Origin: a virus | Direction: 5' to 3' (one strand) | Length of the DNA: 29,795 bases | Virus record (IMG/VR): IMGVR_UViG_3300007708_000018 | Coordinates: 1 to 29,795 of that record | Part shown: positions 6,603 through 12,993 of the stretch, in pieces | Numbering within the stretch: position 1 is the first letter of the stretch | How the letters are laid out: each line of letters starts with the position of its first letter | The notes under the pieces: generated by a model | What the model was told of the DNA's origin: nothing | Database searches by the model: none | Seen by the model: the letters and a program-made list of their open reading frames with translations, nothing else | Translations under genes and position numbers: made by a program

Positions 6603-6878
6603 TTATGCGTTATCGTCTGCTGATTGACCGAAGAGGTCTTCGATACTCTCGAAGCCTGTGTCATCTTGGATACCCATACCAGCAAGCAACAGGTCAAATG
6701 TCTCGTTGATGAAATTGGTAGCCAATTCAGTTGTGTCCACAATACCCTCGTTGATTGCGTAGGCAAGGGGTAAGCCCAAATCGTTGTATTCGATAAAGTC
6801 TACAAACTCTGTGTCGTAGCGATAGTTGAGCCAAAGGTCAGCAAGAATGGTTGTCTTGTTTTCAAAGGTCGTAGTCAT
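6603..6878 (-). CDS. Conserved actinophage-type small acidic protein (91 aa)
   Basis: The sequence LWLNYRYDTEFVDFIEYNDL, then GLPLAYAINEGIV, and TNFINETFDLLLAGMGI resembles a family of acidic helical proteins I associate with actinophages. No function is known. The start MTTTFENK at 6878 is preferred over an in-frame ATG 21 nt earlier because the overlap with the previous gene is shorter; the SD is weak. It is the last gene before the terminator. Confidence 0.65.
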   Translation of the reverse strand: MTTTFENKTTILADLWLNYRYDTEFVDFIEYNDLGLPLAYAINEGIVDTTELATNFINETFDLLLAGMGIQDDTGFESIEDLFGQSADDNA

Positions 6879-7059
6879 TGTGTTTGTTCTCTTTCTCATC
6901 TCGTAGCAAATCTGCCATTAGCAGAATGCGATTTATAGTTACATTGGGACTGATTTGGTGAATATACATTGCTACCAATTCCAAATCCAGTCGTAGGTCT
7001 GAAACAAGATTGCCCATTGTTTTGGCAACTCGTTCGCTATCTGTTATTACTTTACGCAT
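6862..7059 (-). CDS. Small helical protein of unknown function (65 aa)
   Basis: The start at 7059 (MRKVITDSERV) has GAGGAGAG just before it; earlier in-frame starts lie inside the promoter. The protein is predicted almost entirely helical (NLVSDLRLDLELVAMYIHQI, RILLMADLLRDE). It is not recognised. It overlaps the last gene by 17 nt. Confidence 0.6.
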   Translation of the reverse strand: MRKVITDSERVAKTMGNLVSDLRLDLELVAMYIHQISPNVTINRILLMADLLRDEKENKHNDYDL

Positions 7060-7074
7060 TTCTCTCCTCAACCC

Positions 7075-7103
7075 ATTATACCAAAAATGAGGCAGGAACG
7101 CAA
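7075..7103 (-). promoter_or_regulatory. Promoter for 7059-6603
   Basis: On the minus strand TTGCGT, 17 bp, TATAAT (plus 7075-7080) with an extended TGG before it. GAGGAG of the first gene follows 10 nt later. Confidence 0.7.
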
Positions 7104-7181
7104 GTGCTGAAAGGAATAAAGTCACTTACGTCCCCACCAATTTGTAGACGGAACCCCCATTCAACGTCTACCCATCTAGTA

Positions 7182-7529
7182 CTACATTGTACTAGAGTCT
7201 GTTATAACTATAGAGGGGTCCTTACGAATGTGATCGATCTCGATACCCCTCAGAATTTTGGTAATGCGTCGTGTAGGACTCTGGAGCTGTTCTGCAAACA
7301 CCCAGAAGTCACTGCCGTATTCATCCATAGGGAACTGGTCTGCAATCCAGGCAGTCTCATAGAAGTCACACTCAATGAGCACTCCAGTGTCATACTTGCG
7401 TGTACCGTTACCATCGGACTCATAGATGTATGGTTCAATAGTTAGTTTGTCTGACCACGTAGTGCCAGCCTCTTCACTCCAATCCTCACGGTAGAAGATG
7501 TTGAGGTCAATAGTCCTATATCCTTGCAT
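7182..7529 (-). CDS. Protein of unknown function (115 aa)
   Basis: It starts at the ATG of a TAATG overlap with the upstream gene. The sequence has several aromatic strands (IFYREDWSEEAGTTW, EPYIYESD, VLIECDFYETAWIADQF) and then DFWVFAEQLQSPTRRITKIL. It is acidic and rich in Trp and Tyr, compatible with a compact beta domain plus a C-terminal helix. The family is not recognised. It is the last gene of the unit read from the promoter at 8516-8544. Confidence 0.6.
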   Translation of the reverse strand: MQGYRTIDLNIFYREDWSEEAGTTWSDKLTIEPYIYESDGNGTRKYDTGVLIECDFYETAWIADQFPMDEYGSDFWVFAEQLQSPTRRITKILRGIEIDHIRKDPSIVITDSSTM

Positions 7530-7852
7530 TAGTACCACTCCGTCCTATATCCAGTTCCAGCACAGTTACCACATTTTTCATCTTCCTCGCCATTGGCAGA
7601 GGTACAGTGTTCACACTCTACATCTCGTGAGACAGGAACTTCATAGTCTTCGCCATCTGGGACAGGGATTGTACCAACATAGTAGCCCAAACGATTGACA
7701 GCGTGGTAACCACTACAGATACTACTATAGTCGTCTCCAGCCAAGTAAGTCCAAACAAGTCCGTCTGCATTGTGTCGTACATCTTCCCAATCCTGAATCA
7801 TCTCATAGCCAAGACCAAACTTCTCTTCGGCTTCTTCCATTGTTATAATCAT
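7529..7852 (-). CDS. Zinc-knuckle protein with GY-x2-NRLGYYV motif (107 aa)
   Basis: It has two recognisable parts. Residues 48-59 (GYHAVNRLGYYV) match a motif also present in the protein encoded at 8826-9062. The C-terminus has C80-x2-C83 and C94-x2-C97 with a following GTG, like half of a DnaJ-type zinc finger. The start at 7852 overlaps the upstream stop (ATGA). Function unknown; RNA or protein binding is possible. Confidence 0.6.
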   Translation of the reverse strand: MIITMEEAEEKFGLGYEMIQDWEDVRHNADGLVWTYLAGDDYSSICSGYHAVNRLGYYVGTIPVPDGEDYEVPVSRDVECEHCTSANGEEDEKCGNCAGTGYRTEWY

Positions 7853-7959
7853 TCGTCGTCCTCATTACAATCGTGTCTAAGCATTTCGGCTACTTCTTCA
7901 GCCTTGCCCATGTTGAACATGCGACCACAGCCACCACAGTCTTCATACGGTTTACTCAT
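7849..7959 (-). CDS. Tiny zinc-knuckle protein (36 aa)
   Basis: It contains C8-x2-C11 and a later H29-D-C31 (MSKPYEDCGGCGRMFNMG... LRHDC), enough ligands for one zinc ion. AAGGAG precedes the start by 4 nt; an ATG three bases upstream is also possible. The end overlaps the next gene by ATGA. Function unknown. Confidence 0.5.
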   Translation of the reverse strand: MSKPYEDCGGCGRMFNMGKAEEVAEMLRHDCNEDDE

Positions 7960-7967
7960 CATTCTCC

Positions 7968-8486
7968 TTAGTAGTGGAAGTCAACAGGAACGAGGAACCA
8001 CAGAGTACCAACCTCAAGGCGTTCCTTATTCATATGGACAGGGTTGGTTGACCAGTTGGCTAGGTCATAGAAGTAAGAGTTGAAGTCCCAGTCACCTTGA
8101 GCCATGTCAATAATCTTGCCAAGAGAGTAGAGTTTCATAGAGTAGTCCATAGCACCGTCAAACTCTTCAAAGTAAGAATCAAGATTGATGTTGCTACGCT
8201 TCCACTCTTCGACATACCGACGGAATTCAGACATTCGTGCTTCGATACAATCTTTCAGTATCAATTCGAATGCTTCACTATCTTTAGAAGAAACAACCAT
8301 GTTGATTGCTCCGTCACGGTATGGGTCGCTCTCTTGATTGAATCGTCCACCACCAGTTACGAACCAGTCATACCAAGTAGCACCAGAGCCAGCCTCTCCC
8401 ATTTGGGATTCCAGTTCCATACGAACGTTCTCAATAGCCTCTTCAGGGCTTTCTGCTTTTGTAGCAATGTATTGTAAGACGTGCAT
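7968..8486 (-). CDS. Conserved phage protein with WYDWF-GGGR motif (172 aa)
   Basis: The N-terminal ferredoxin-like stretch (MHVLQYIATKAESPEEAIEN) leads to TWYDWFVTGGGRFN (residues 37-50), a signature I know from actinobacterial phage proteins of unknown function. The central part is a long charged helix (SEFRRYVEEWKRSN), and the C-terminus is rich in aromatics. The first gene of its transcription unit; an AAAGGA SD lies 3 nt before the ATG. Confidence 0.65.
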   Translation of the reverse strand: MHVLQYIATKAESPEEAIENVRMELESQMGEAGSGATWYDWFVTGGGRFNQESDPYRDGAINMVVSSKDSEAFELILKDCIEARMSEFRRYVEEWKRSNINLDSYFEEFDGAMDYSMKLYSLGKIIDMAQGDWDFNSYFYDLANWSTNPVHMNKERLEVGTLWFLVPVDFHY

Positions 8487-8515
8487 TCATTTTCCTTTGT
8501 TTGGGGTTACTATCT

Positions 8516-8544
8516 ATTTTACAGCAAGAAGGGGTATTTGTCAA
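8516..8544 (-). promoter_or_regulatory. Sigma-70 promoter for 8486-7182
   Basis: On the minus strand TTGACA (plus 8539-8544), 17 bp, TAAAAT (plus 8516-8521). The -35 box overlaps the TGA stop of the upstream gene. Confidence 0.75.
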
Positions 8545-8702
8545 GCACCAAACTTCTCGATTATGTGTTGATATGCCATTACGATACCATCCAAATATTC
8601 AGATTCAAAGTCATCATTGATAAGTGCGTGGTTACGACTTTCAATAATTTCTGGCAGTTGTTCGTTTATATACTCAATGATGTTAGGGTTATATTCTTTC
8701 AT
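8541..8702 (-). CDS. Small acidic protein of unknown function (53 aa)
   Basis: MKEYNPNIIEYINEQLPEII is followed by a helical C-terminus. The start at 8702 is chosen because TATAAT (plus 8709-8714) ends exactly 6 nt before it, so the mRNA is probably leaderless. An in-frame ATG at 8747 would lie upstream of the promoter. Function not recognised. Confidence 0.6.
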   Translation of the reverse strand: MKEYNPNIIEYINEQLPEIIESRNHALINDDFESEYLDGIVMAYQHIIEKFGA

Positions 8703-8704
8703 AG

Positions 8705-8833
8705 TTACATTATACCCTTGACCACCGACACAAAATGATCTTCGCATAGATAGCCATAGTCTTCTACATCTTTTTTGGTAGCAGGTTCTTTACACCAAAT
8801 CATTTCACATACATAGACATAGGGCTTAGGCAT
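8705..8833 (-). CDS. Tiny Cys/His protein (42 aa) containing the next promoter
   Basis: MPKPYVYVCEMIWCKEP and YLCEDHF give C9, C14, C30 and H33, a possible zinc site. The last codons (FVSVVKGIM) are formed by the 29-bp promoter module of the next gene, which lies entirely inside this frame. It overlaps the upstream gene by 8 nt. Function unknown. Confidence 0.5.
   Translation of the reverse strand: MPKPYVYVCEMIWCKEPATKKDVEDYGYLCEDHFVSVVKGIM
8709..8737 (-). promoter_or_regulatory. 29-bp promoter module, copy 1
   Basis: Diverged first block (CATTTTGTGTC), spacer GGTGGTCAAGGG, -10 TATAAT. Feeds the leaderless gene at 8702 and lies inside the coding region 8705-8833. Confidence 0.75.
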
Positions 8834-9062
8834 TAGTCACCAACACATCTTCTGACCAGGATACCTCAGTAACATAGTATCCCAAGTTATTTATACGGCG
8901 GTAGCCATTCTGAATATCAGTATAAGTACTGTTAGGGTTATTATCTACTAGTGACCATACATTGAATGGTGAAGTACCGTCAGGAATGTCTAAGAGAGTG
9001 ACATACGCATTATCGGTGGTAGGTTTGTAGGTGGCTTCCCACTCGTCCCAAGTCATAGTCAT
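8826..9062 (-). CDS. Protein with GY-x3-NNLGYYVTE motif (78 aa)
   Basis: The N-terminal MTMTWDEWEATYKP and the motif GYRRINNLGYYVTE (residues 53-66) stand out. The same motif recurs in the zinc-knuckle protein at 7529-7852, so the two share a small domain. An actinophage-type hypothetical family is likely; function unknown. The start overlaps the upstream stop (ATGA), with AGGAGAG just before it. Confidence 0.6.
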   Translation of the reverse strand: MTMTWDEWEATYKPTTDNAYVTLLDIPDGTSPFNVWSLVDNNPNSTYTDIQNGYRRINNLGYYVTEVSWSEDVLVTNA

Positions 9063-9232
9063 TTCTCTCCTAGTGTGTTGAAGTTGTCGCTGTCATAGGG
9101 GTCAACGAATGCTTCCCAATCTCCGTTAGGCATATCCTCGTGACAAAGGATAGCAAACTCAATGGCTTGCTCTTCGCTCTCTGCTGTCACCCAGTATGTT
9201 GCCTGGTACTCTACTTGATATGTCTTCTTCAT
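9059..9232 (-). CDS. Small alpha/beta protein of unknown function (57 aa)
   Basis: MKKTYQVEYQATYWVTAESE, then EQAIEFAILC, reads as a strand-strand-helix unit, similar in style to the proteins at 9397-9558 and 13664-13837 (strand, then a modified or repeated residue block, then a helix). GAGGAG in the end of the upstream gene precedes the ATG. Function not recognised. Confidence 0.6.
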   Translation of the reverse strand: MKKTYQVEYQATYWVTAESEEQAIEFAILCHEDMPNGDWEAFVDPYDSDNFNTLGEK

Positions 9233-9233
9233 A

Positions 9234-9404
9234 TTACTCCTCGTCCATATACTTGATGAATGTCTTGATTAGTTGTAATGCTATTCTACCATTGAGGTCT
9301 GACATATAACTATTGTCTTGGAGTTCTGTAATCTTAGCAAGGATTTCTTGCTTGGCTACCTCACGTTCATTGATGACGTATTCCGTCACGGTATCGTTAC
9401 TCAT
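9234..9404 (-). CDS. Small helical protein of unknown function (56 aa)
   Basis: MSNDTVTEYVINEREVAKQE and RIALQLIKTFIKYMDEE indicate two helices. The start at 9404 is preferred over an ATG at 9419 because GAGGAGGA lies 6 nt before it. It overlaps the upstream gene by 8 nt. Function not recognised. Confidence 0.6.
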   Translation of the reverse strand: MSNDTVTEYVINEREVAKQEILAKITELQDNSYMSDLNGRIALQLIKTFIKYMDEE

Positions 9405-9558
9405 CTTCGTCCTCCTCAATCTCTTCTACATCAACCTCAACTACACTATCGTACTCAAGGTTATCGTAGTAATAACCAATCTCTTCTGCCTGTGCCTGAC
9501 TGTCAGCCTCAACAGTACCGACAAACCTGACAAGATTTTCTACATAATACTGAGCCAT
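9397..9558 (-). CDS. Small acidic alpha/beta protein (53 aa)
   Basis: MAQYYVENLVRFVGTVEADS, then a helix (QAQAEEIGYYYD) and an acidic tail EVDVEEIEEDEDE. The strand-helix pattern with an acidic end could mimic DNA or bind a basic partner, but this is speculative. First gene of the five-gene unit 9558-8705, read from module copy 2. AAAGGTA lies before the ATG. Confidence 0.6.
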   Translation of the reverse strand: MAQYYVENLVRFVGTVEADSQAQAEEIGYYYDNLEYDSVVEVDVEEIEEDEDE

Positions 9559-9587
9559 TGGGCTACCTTTCTTTTTGGGTTACCTCT

Positions 9588-9616
9588 ATTATATCGCTGA
9601 CCACCGACATAAAACT
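9588..9616 (-). promoter_or_regulatory. 29-bp promoter module, copy 2
   Basis: AGTTTTATGTC, spacer GGTGGTCAGCGA, -10 TATAAT (plus 9588-9593). Feeds 9558-8705. Two TTCGTAA motifs (9635, 9646) lie upstream. Confidence 0.8.
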
Positions 9617-9700
9617 AGGGGAAATTCGGGACAGTTCGTAATCAGTTCGTAATGATTAGATAATCAATGTTTGTTTATTATGTCAGCAGCCCGAGGACCC

Positions 9701-9709
9701 TGTGGATAA
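9701..9709 (-). promoter_or_regulatory. DnaA-box match TTATCCACA
   Basis: Perfect TTATCCACA on the minus strand, within CCTGTGGATAACTTTT and 11 nt beyond a CCCGAG element (9690). Confidence 0.55.
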
Positions 9710-9716
9710 CTTTTGA

Positions 9717-9755
9717 TCCCCCGAAGGGGAGGCAGTTTAGACTGTTGCCTAGCAG
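9717..9755 (-). terminator. UUCG-type hairpin plus conserved 3' element after the DUF932 gene
   Basis: On the minus strand TCCCC-TTCG-GGGGA (plus 9717-9730) forms a stable tetraloop hairpin. Just upstream in transcription is AGGCA...TGCCT (9730-9750) plus AGCAG, one of three similar elements placed directly after leftward genes. There is no strong T run. Confidence 0.5.
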
Positions 9756-9762
9756 TTAGGGA

Positions 9763-10785
9763 TTATGCCCCTACGAGAACGGTTGCCACGATACGAGCCA
9801 AGCGGTTCTTTTCTGCGTTGAGAGCAGGGTCAAGTCCACTAGCACCAGCAAGAATGCTTTCGTTGTTTCCGCCACGAGCGGTGCGATACCAGTCAAGGCG
9901 TTCCGTCAATGCGTTGAGAGTTCCCCAAGCAGTTCCAGAAATGGTGTCGTTGTATTGTCCGACATAGATATCGTTGATAAGGTCAACCTTGTCGTTGTGC
10001 TTCTTGAACGAACCCTTGCTGTCCTTTTCGGGGGCAGGGTAAGCGAGAGCAACAATCTTGTCAAACTCTGCCTTAGTAACATCAGTCTCAATCATAGCGT
10101 TAGCCATAACAGAAAACTCATCAAGGTAAGTCTGTGCCAAGCCAAGTGCTTCACGAGCAACCTGAACACGACCCTCTGCCGTCTGTGTGTGACGAATCTT
10201 GAACGACTGCTTCACCTTACGGTTAGAGCCAATGCCACCACCAAGAGCAAGGTTGAGAGTGTTAGCACACACAACACGAACAGGCGTGATACTTGCCATA
10301 ATGGAGATAGAGCCATCGTGACTTGTGTTGATGAGCAGGTAGTTCTCAATCTTGTCAGCACGACCATTAGGGTCAAGCGTGATGTCATTGTCAAGAGCGA
10401 GTGAGCCAAAGACTACACGACCACCCTTGATTGAACCAGCAGTCTCCCAACGACCACCACCGTCAAGCAGGTTGTCGCCAAAGGTGAACAGGTCTTCGTT
10501 TTGCATAGTGTGGTAGCGTTCTCCAACTACGCCAAGCACATCATTCTGTGTCTTGTCGAATGGGTTGGTACGACAAACAAAGTAGTTAGTCTTGTCAGAG
10601 ACATAGCCTTCAGGGAAAGTCAGTTCCTCAAGACGAACATTCCAGTTGTCAAGGTGAGCGAGTTTGAGCATATCTTTAGTAGACACTTCGTCTTCAAAGA
10701 CAGTCCCAAGTTTGTGCCAAGCAGGTTCTCGCAATGAAGCAAAAGCCACTTCGCCGTTAGCACCGATTTCTAATTCGTGAGCCAT
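9763..10785 (-). CDS. DUF932 phage/plasmid-like protein
   Basis: This 340-aa protein has the landmarks of the DUF932 (TIGR03299) family: PAWHKLG near residues 21-27, VGERYHTMQNEDLF (87-100), an AGSIKGGRVVF segment (116-126), SHDGS (155-159), and TPVRVVCANTLNLAL (167-181). The family is widespread in phages and plasmids; its biochemical role is not established. It is the longest gene of the leftward block and full length for the family. The start follows GAAAGGTAAC. It is read from module copy 3. Confidence 0.85.
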   Translation of the reverse strand: MAHELEIGANGEVAFASLREPAWHKLGTVFEDEVSTKDMLKLAHLDNWNVRLEELTFPEGYVSDKTNYFVCRTNPFDKTQNDVLGVVGERYHTMQNEDLFTFGDNLLDGGGRWETAGSIKGGRVVFGSLALDNDITLDPNGRADKIENYLLINTSHDGSISIMASITPVRVVCANTLNLALGGGIGSNRKVKQSFKIRHTQTAEGRVQVAREALGLAQTYLDEFSVMANAMIETDVTKAEFDKIVALAYPAPEKDSKGSFKKHNDKVDLINDIYVGQYNDTISGTAWGTLNALTERLDWYRTARGGNNESILAGASGLDPALNAEKNRLARIVATVLVGA

Positions 10786-10817
10786 TAGTTACCTTTCGTT
10801 TTGTTGTTGATAGTATA

Positions 10818-10846
10818 AGTATACACCTGACCACCGACATGAAACT
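10818..10846 (-). promoter_or_regulatory. 29-bp promoter module, copy 3
   Basis: AGTTTCATGTC, spacer GGTGGTCAGGTG, -10 TATACT (plus 10818-10823). Feeds the DUF932 gene through a leader with GAAAGG. Confidence 0.85.
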
Positions 10847-10933
10847 AATCTGGGGAACATTCTGGGAGGTTCGTAACCTAACCGTAATAACTATGTTAGG
10901 ACATGGCGGCTCGGGGATCCCAGCTGGGCAAAA

Positions 10934-10983
10934 CAAAAATCCCCCTACTACCAGCAGTCTATCCAGACCACTTCGCAGGGGGA
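10934..10983 (-). terminator. Terminator downstream of tRNA-Asp
   Basis: On the minus strand TCCCCCT (plus 10977-10983) pairs with AGGGGGA (plus 10940-10946), with an inner GTCT/AGAC stem, and is followed by TTTTTG. It would end the transcript carrying the 11224-11679 gene and tRNA-Asp. Confidence 0.7.
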
Positions 10984-11092
10984 CTTTGTGTGAGAGTTAT
11001 AATTCGGATTGGAGAGGTTCATCTCACCTTGGTATCTCTATCCTATCTAGTATCATCTACAACTAGCAACTCATTCCACTATGCAGAGGAAG

Positions 11093-11164
11093 CGACCTCA
11101 TAGGGACTCGAACCCTAACCTCTACCTCGACAGGGTAGCGTGATAACCTTTTCACTATGAAGCC
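11093..11164 (-). tRNA. tRNA-Asp(GUC)
   Basis: Minus-strand cloverleaf. Acceptor GGCTTCA pairs with TGAGGTC (with G-U pairs). D stem GTGA/TCAC. Anticodon stem CTACC/GGTAG has loop CTGTCGA and anticodon GTC (plus 11129-11131). T stem TAGGG/CCCTA has loop TTCGAGT. Discriminator G, as expected for aspartate. CCA is not encoded. It is probably cotranscribed with the upstream 151-aa gene. Confidence 0.9.
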
Positions 11165-11189
11165 TATGTTTCTCTATGTAGTTATGAAT

Positions 11190-11215
11190 GGGTAGTTTAG
11201 ACTGATACCCAGCAG
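11190..11215 (-). repeat. Conserved 3' hairpin element, copy 2
   Basis: GGGTA (11190-11194) and TACCC (11206-11210) pair around GTTTAGACTGA, followed by AGCAG. Matches copies at 9730-9755 and 11750-11775. Sits immediately after the 11224-11679 gene in its direction of transcription. Confidence 0.55.
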
Positions 11216-11223
11216 ATTTCTCG

Positions 11224-11679
11224 TTAGAGAAGTTCCATTACAGTATTGTAAGTGGAGGCATTGACTTCCTCTTGGTTCGTCATTTTGAGAACTTTGAGGT
11301 TCTTTTTGAGCAAGTCCAACTTAGTAGTGTATTCACGACCATAGTGCTGACGGTCATTTGGGTTGGTGGGCTGTTCTGGTTCGCTAGGCAGGTTGAGCAA
11401 ATCGGTGTTTACCTCAATGCTAACGCCATTACGACCATAGCGGTTGCTGGTGACACGAACAATAGCGTTGTTGTCATAAGCATCACCAATGTTGTCAGGG
11501 TTCTTGATTGCCTCAATAACAGTATTGAGAACCAAGTCTTGATATTCCTTGCTTGCCTTGCGGTATGCTTCCATATCGGCAGGGTATGTAGCAAGGTCTG
11601 CCTCAATCTTAGCAATAGTAGCCTCTACATCTGCGATAAGAGTAGCGGTTGGGATTTTCACGGAGAGTGAACGAGCCAT
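11224..11679 (-). CDS. Helical protein of unknown function (151 aa)
   Basis: The N-terminal half is a long helix pair (LIADVEATIAKIEADLATY, then AYRKASKEYQDLVLNTVIEA). The middle has a beta portion (AIVRVTSNRYGRNGVSIEV). A proline-rich linker (NLPSEPEQPTNPNDR) leads to a C-terminal helix (TKLDLLKKNLKVLKM). I associate this layout with phage hypothetical proteins but cannot name the family. Good SD (GAAAGGACA) and module copy 4 upstream. Confidence 0.65.
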   Translation of the reverse strand: MARSLSVKIPTATLIADVEATIAKIEADLATYPADMEAYRKASKEYQDLVLNTVIEAIKNPDNIGDAYDNNAIVRVTSNRYGRNGVSIEVNTDLLNLPSEPEQPTNPNDRQHYGREYTTKLDLLKKNLKVLKMTNQEEVNASTYNTVMELL

Positions 11680-11712
11680 TTGTTTGTGTCCTTTCGTTTG
11701 GCTTATATCTAT

Positions 11713-11741
11713 ATTATATCAGAGGGGTCTGACATATTACT
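11713..11741 (-). promoter_or_regulatory. 29-bp promoter module, copy 4 (spacer class II)
   Basis: AGTAATATGTC, spacer AGACCCCTCTGA, -10 TATAAT (plus 11713-11718). The spacer resembles the plus-strand copy 22 (AGACCCCTACGC) more than the common GGTGGTC type. Feeds the 151-aa gene. Confidence 0.75.
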
Positions 11742-11749
11742 TTGTGAGT

Positions 11750-11775
11750 GGGCAGTTTTACCTGATACCCAGCAG
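11750..11775 (-). repeat. Conserved 3' hairpin element, copy 3
   Basis: GGGCAGTTTTACCTGATACCC followed by AGCAG; same layout as the copies at 9730 and 11190. Lies directly after the 11794-11946 gene. Confidence 0.55.
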
Positions 11776-11793
11776 ACAGACTAGGGTCTGACC

Positions 11794-11946
11794 TTAGTTG
11801 CTAGTGACCGTAGTCCAGCGAGGCTGTCCAGCAACATCAAGACGAACACGGAACGAACCGTTTGCGTTCTTGATAACTTCCTGAACCGTTCCTGAAACGC
11901 CAGACTTCTGCGTGGTGAACGACTGACCGATTTCGATTTGCGACAT
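11794..11946 (-). CDS. Small conserved SH3-like/beta protein (50 aa)
   Basis: MSQIEIGQSFTTQKSGVSGT, then VQEVIKNANGSFRVRLDVAG and QPRWTTV. This pattern (SGVSGTVQE followed by RVRLDVxGxxRWTTV) matches a small actinophage family I have seen as hypothetical; it reads as a compact beta barrel. The ATG at 11946 is chosen because the strong promoter at 12001-12029 lies upstream and AAGGAAG precedes it; the frame stays open further upstream. Confidence 0.65.
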   Translation of the reverse strand: MSQIEIGQSFTTQKSGVSGTVQEVIKNANGSFRVRLDVAGQPRWTTVTSN

Positions 11947-12000
11947 TGTGTATCTGCTTCCTTGTAGTGAGCCAACTGTGTTGTTTGCTTCGTTATTACC

Positions 12001-12029
12001 ATTATACAGGAAAGGAAAGAGTTTGTCAA
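12001..12029 (-). promoter_or_regulatory. Consensus sigma-70 promoter for 11946-11794
   Basis: On the minus strand TTGACA (plus 12024-12029), exactly 17 bp, TATAAT (plus 12001-12006) with TG before it. It lies about 67 nt downstream of module copy 5, so this gene has two promoters in series. Confidence 0.85.
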
Positions 12030-12095
12030 GTCTATTCTCAACTTTTATTTTTTTATTTGGGGACTTCCGACTTCGTTTCCCTTGCCTGTAATACA

Positions 12096-12124
12096 AGTAT
12101 ACCAACGACCACCGACATATAACT
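12096..12124 (-). promoter_or_regulatory. 29-bp promoter module, copy 5
   Basis: AGTTATATGTC, spacer GGTGGTCGTTGG, -10 TATACT (plus 12096-12101). Reads toward 11946 through a long leader that contains the sigma-70 promoter. TTCGTAA at 12152 lies upstream. Confidence 0.8.
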
Positions 12125-12288
12125 CTACGATTCAGGGGATTTTTGTAACAGTTCGTAACGAATTGGTAACAAGAAATCGCTCGGGCTGGATCGGATTTTA
12201 AGTATAGAGAAAGGACAGTTTATAAAGGACATGTCCAGGTCCTCGTCCAGTGCAGGGGAAAGGACAAACAATACCCTGCAGTGGGAGC

Positions 12289-12678
12289 TTAGGCTTCCTC
12301 TACGTCACTAATTTCAAATGACTGAACAGAGAAATCTTCGACCTCAGAATTCCATGCTTCCATTCGAACATCCGTCACATCGAAGTCAGAGATGTCGAAG
12401 TCGGCAGGAACCAACATCGTGGCTTCAACAGCAACATTGAAGTTGACAGAAATCTCACGAAGGAGCGAGATACCAAGTACATCAGCAACAGAATTTGCCA
12501 ACGTTTGGATGTCTACGTCCTCAGCAATTGCTTCCAAGAGAATCAATCGGATGTTTTCGTTTTCGTCATTGCGACGGATACTAAGACTAAGATTCTCTTG
12601 ATTCAGACCTGTAGCCTGTGCTTCCAAATCCTTGATGTACTCATTCATTTTTGTAAGTACTGGGTGATTGTTTTCCAT
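12289..12678 (-). CDS. Coiled-coil plus acidic beta protein (129 aa)
   Basis: Residues 1-60 are a long helix with coiled-coil features (KMNEYIKDLEAQATGLNQEN, then IRLILLEAIAED). Residues 75-129 are acidic and beta-rich (VNFNVAVEATMLVPADFDIS, then SVQSFEISDVEEA). Starts at a TAATG overlap with the upstream gene, implying coupled translation and possibly a complex. A GC-rich hairpin (GCAGGG/CCCTGC) lies just after the stop. Not recognised. Confidence 0.65.
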   Translation of the reverse strand: MENNHPVLTKMNEYIKDLEAQATGLNQENLSLSIRRNDENENIRLILLEAIAEDVDIQTLANSVADVLGISLLREISVNFNVAVEATMLVPADFDISDFDVTDVRMEAWNSEVEDFSVQSFEISDVEEA

Positions 12679-12938
12679 TAGTTGTCCTCTGCTTCTTGTG
12701 CGATATCGTTGAGTTCGTCAATTGTCTGAGTGAGTGACTGAAAGTCCTCTGCCGACAAAAGTAGTTGTGACATTGCGTGTGCCATAAGACCTGTGAGTGT
12801 CTGCCCGAAAATGTTCAGAGCAATCTGACGGTCTTCGTCAGTTTCTGCGAACAGTACCATTCCAGCCGCAGTCTGTGTCATTACATCTTGCGAAACATCT
12901 TCGGCAACCTGCTTCAATCCAAATGCTACATCAATCAT
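12678..12938 (-). CDS. Helical protein of unknown function (86 aa)
   Basis: Almost wholly helical (MIDVAFGLKQVAEDVSQDVM, IALNIFGQTLTGLMAHAMSQ, FQSLTQTIDELNDIAQEAED), moderately hydrophobic in the centre but not a clear membrane protein. The good SD GAAAGGGACA precedes the ATG. First of a two-gene unit from module copy 6. Not recognised. Confidence 0.65.
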   Translation of the reverse strand: MIDVAFGLKQVAEDVSQDVMTQTAAGMVLFAETDEDRQIALNIFGQTLTGLMAHAMSQLLLSAEDFQSLTQTIDELNDIAQEAEDN

Positions 12939-12964
12939 TCTTTGTCCCTTTCGTTGTTATTACA

Positions 12965-12993
12965 ATTATACCGTGTACCACGGACATCAAACC
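12965..12993 (-). promoter_or_regulatory. 29-bp promoter module, copy 6
   Basis: GGTTTGATGTC, spacer CGTGGTACACGG, -10 TATAAT (plus 12965-12970). The TGA stop of the upstream gene (12987) is part of the motif (TTTGATG). Feeds 12938-12289. Confidence 0.8.

Larger units (their letters stand above)
10786..11092. other. Intergenic region: promoter module, motifs, terminator
   Basis: No gene seen. It holds module copy 3 (10818-10846), TTCGTAA (10870-10876), the element TATGTTAGGACATGGCGGC (10892) followed by TCGGGG, and a terminator (10934-10983). About 100 nt beyond that are without recognised structure, and would be the trailer of the tRNA-Asp transcript. Confidence 0.6.

Noticed and set aside
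9955-10404. 149-codon frame on the plus strand
   Set aside because: It is opposite the conserved DUF932 gene, with no ribosome-binding site and no rightward promoter in this block.
11947-12105. N-terminal extension of the 50-aa beta protein
   Set aside because: The frame is open to 12105, but a consensus sigma-70 promoter lies within it and AAGGAAG precedes the ATG at 11946.
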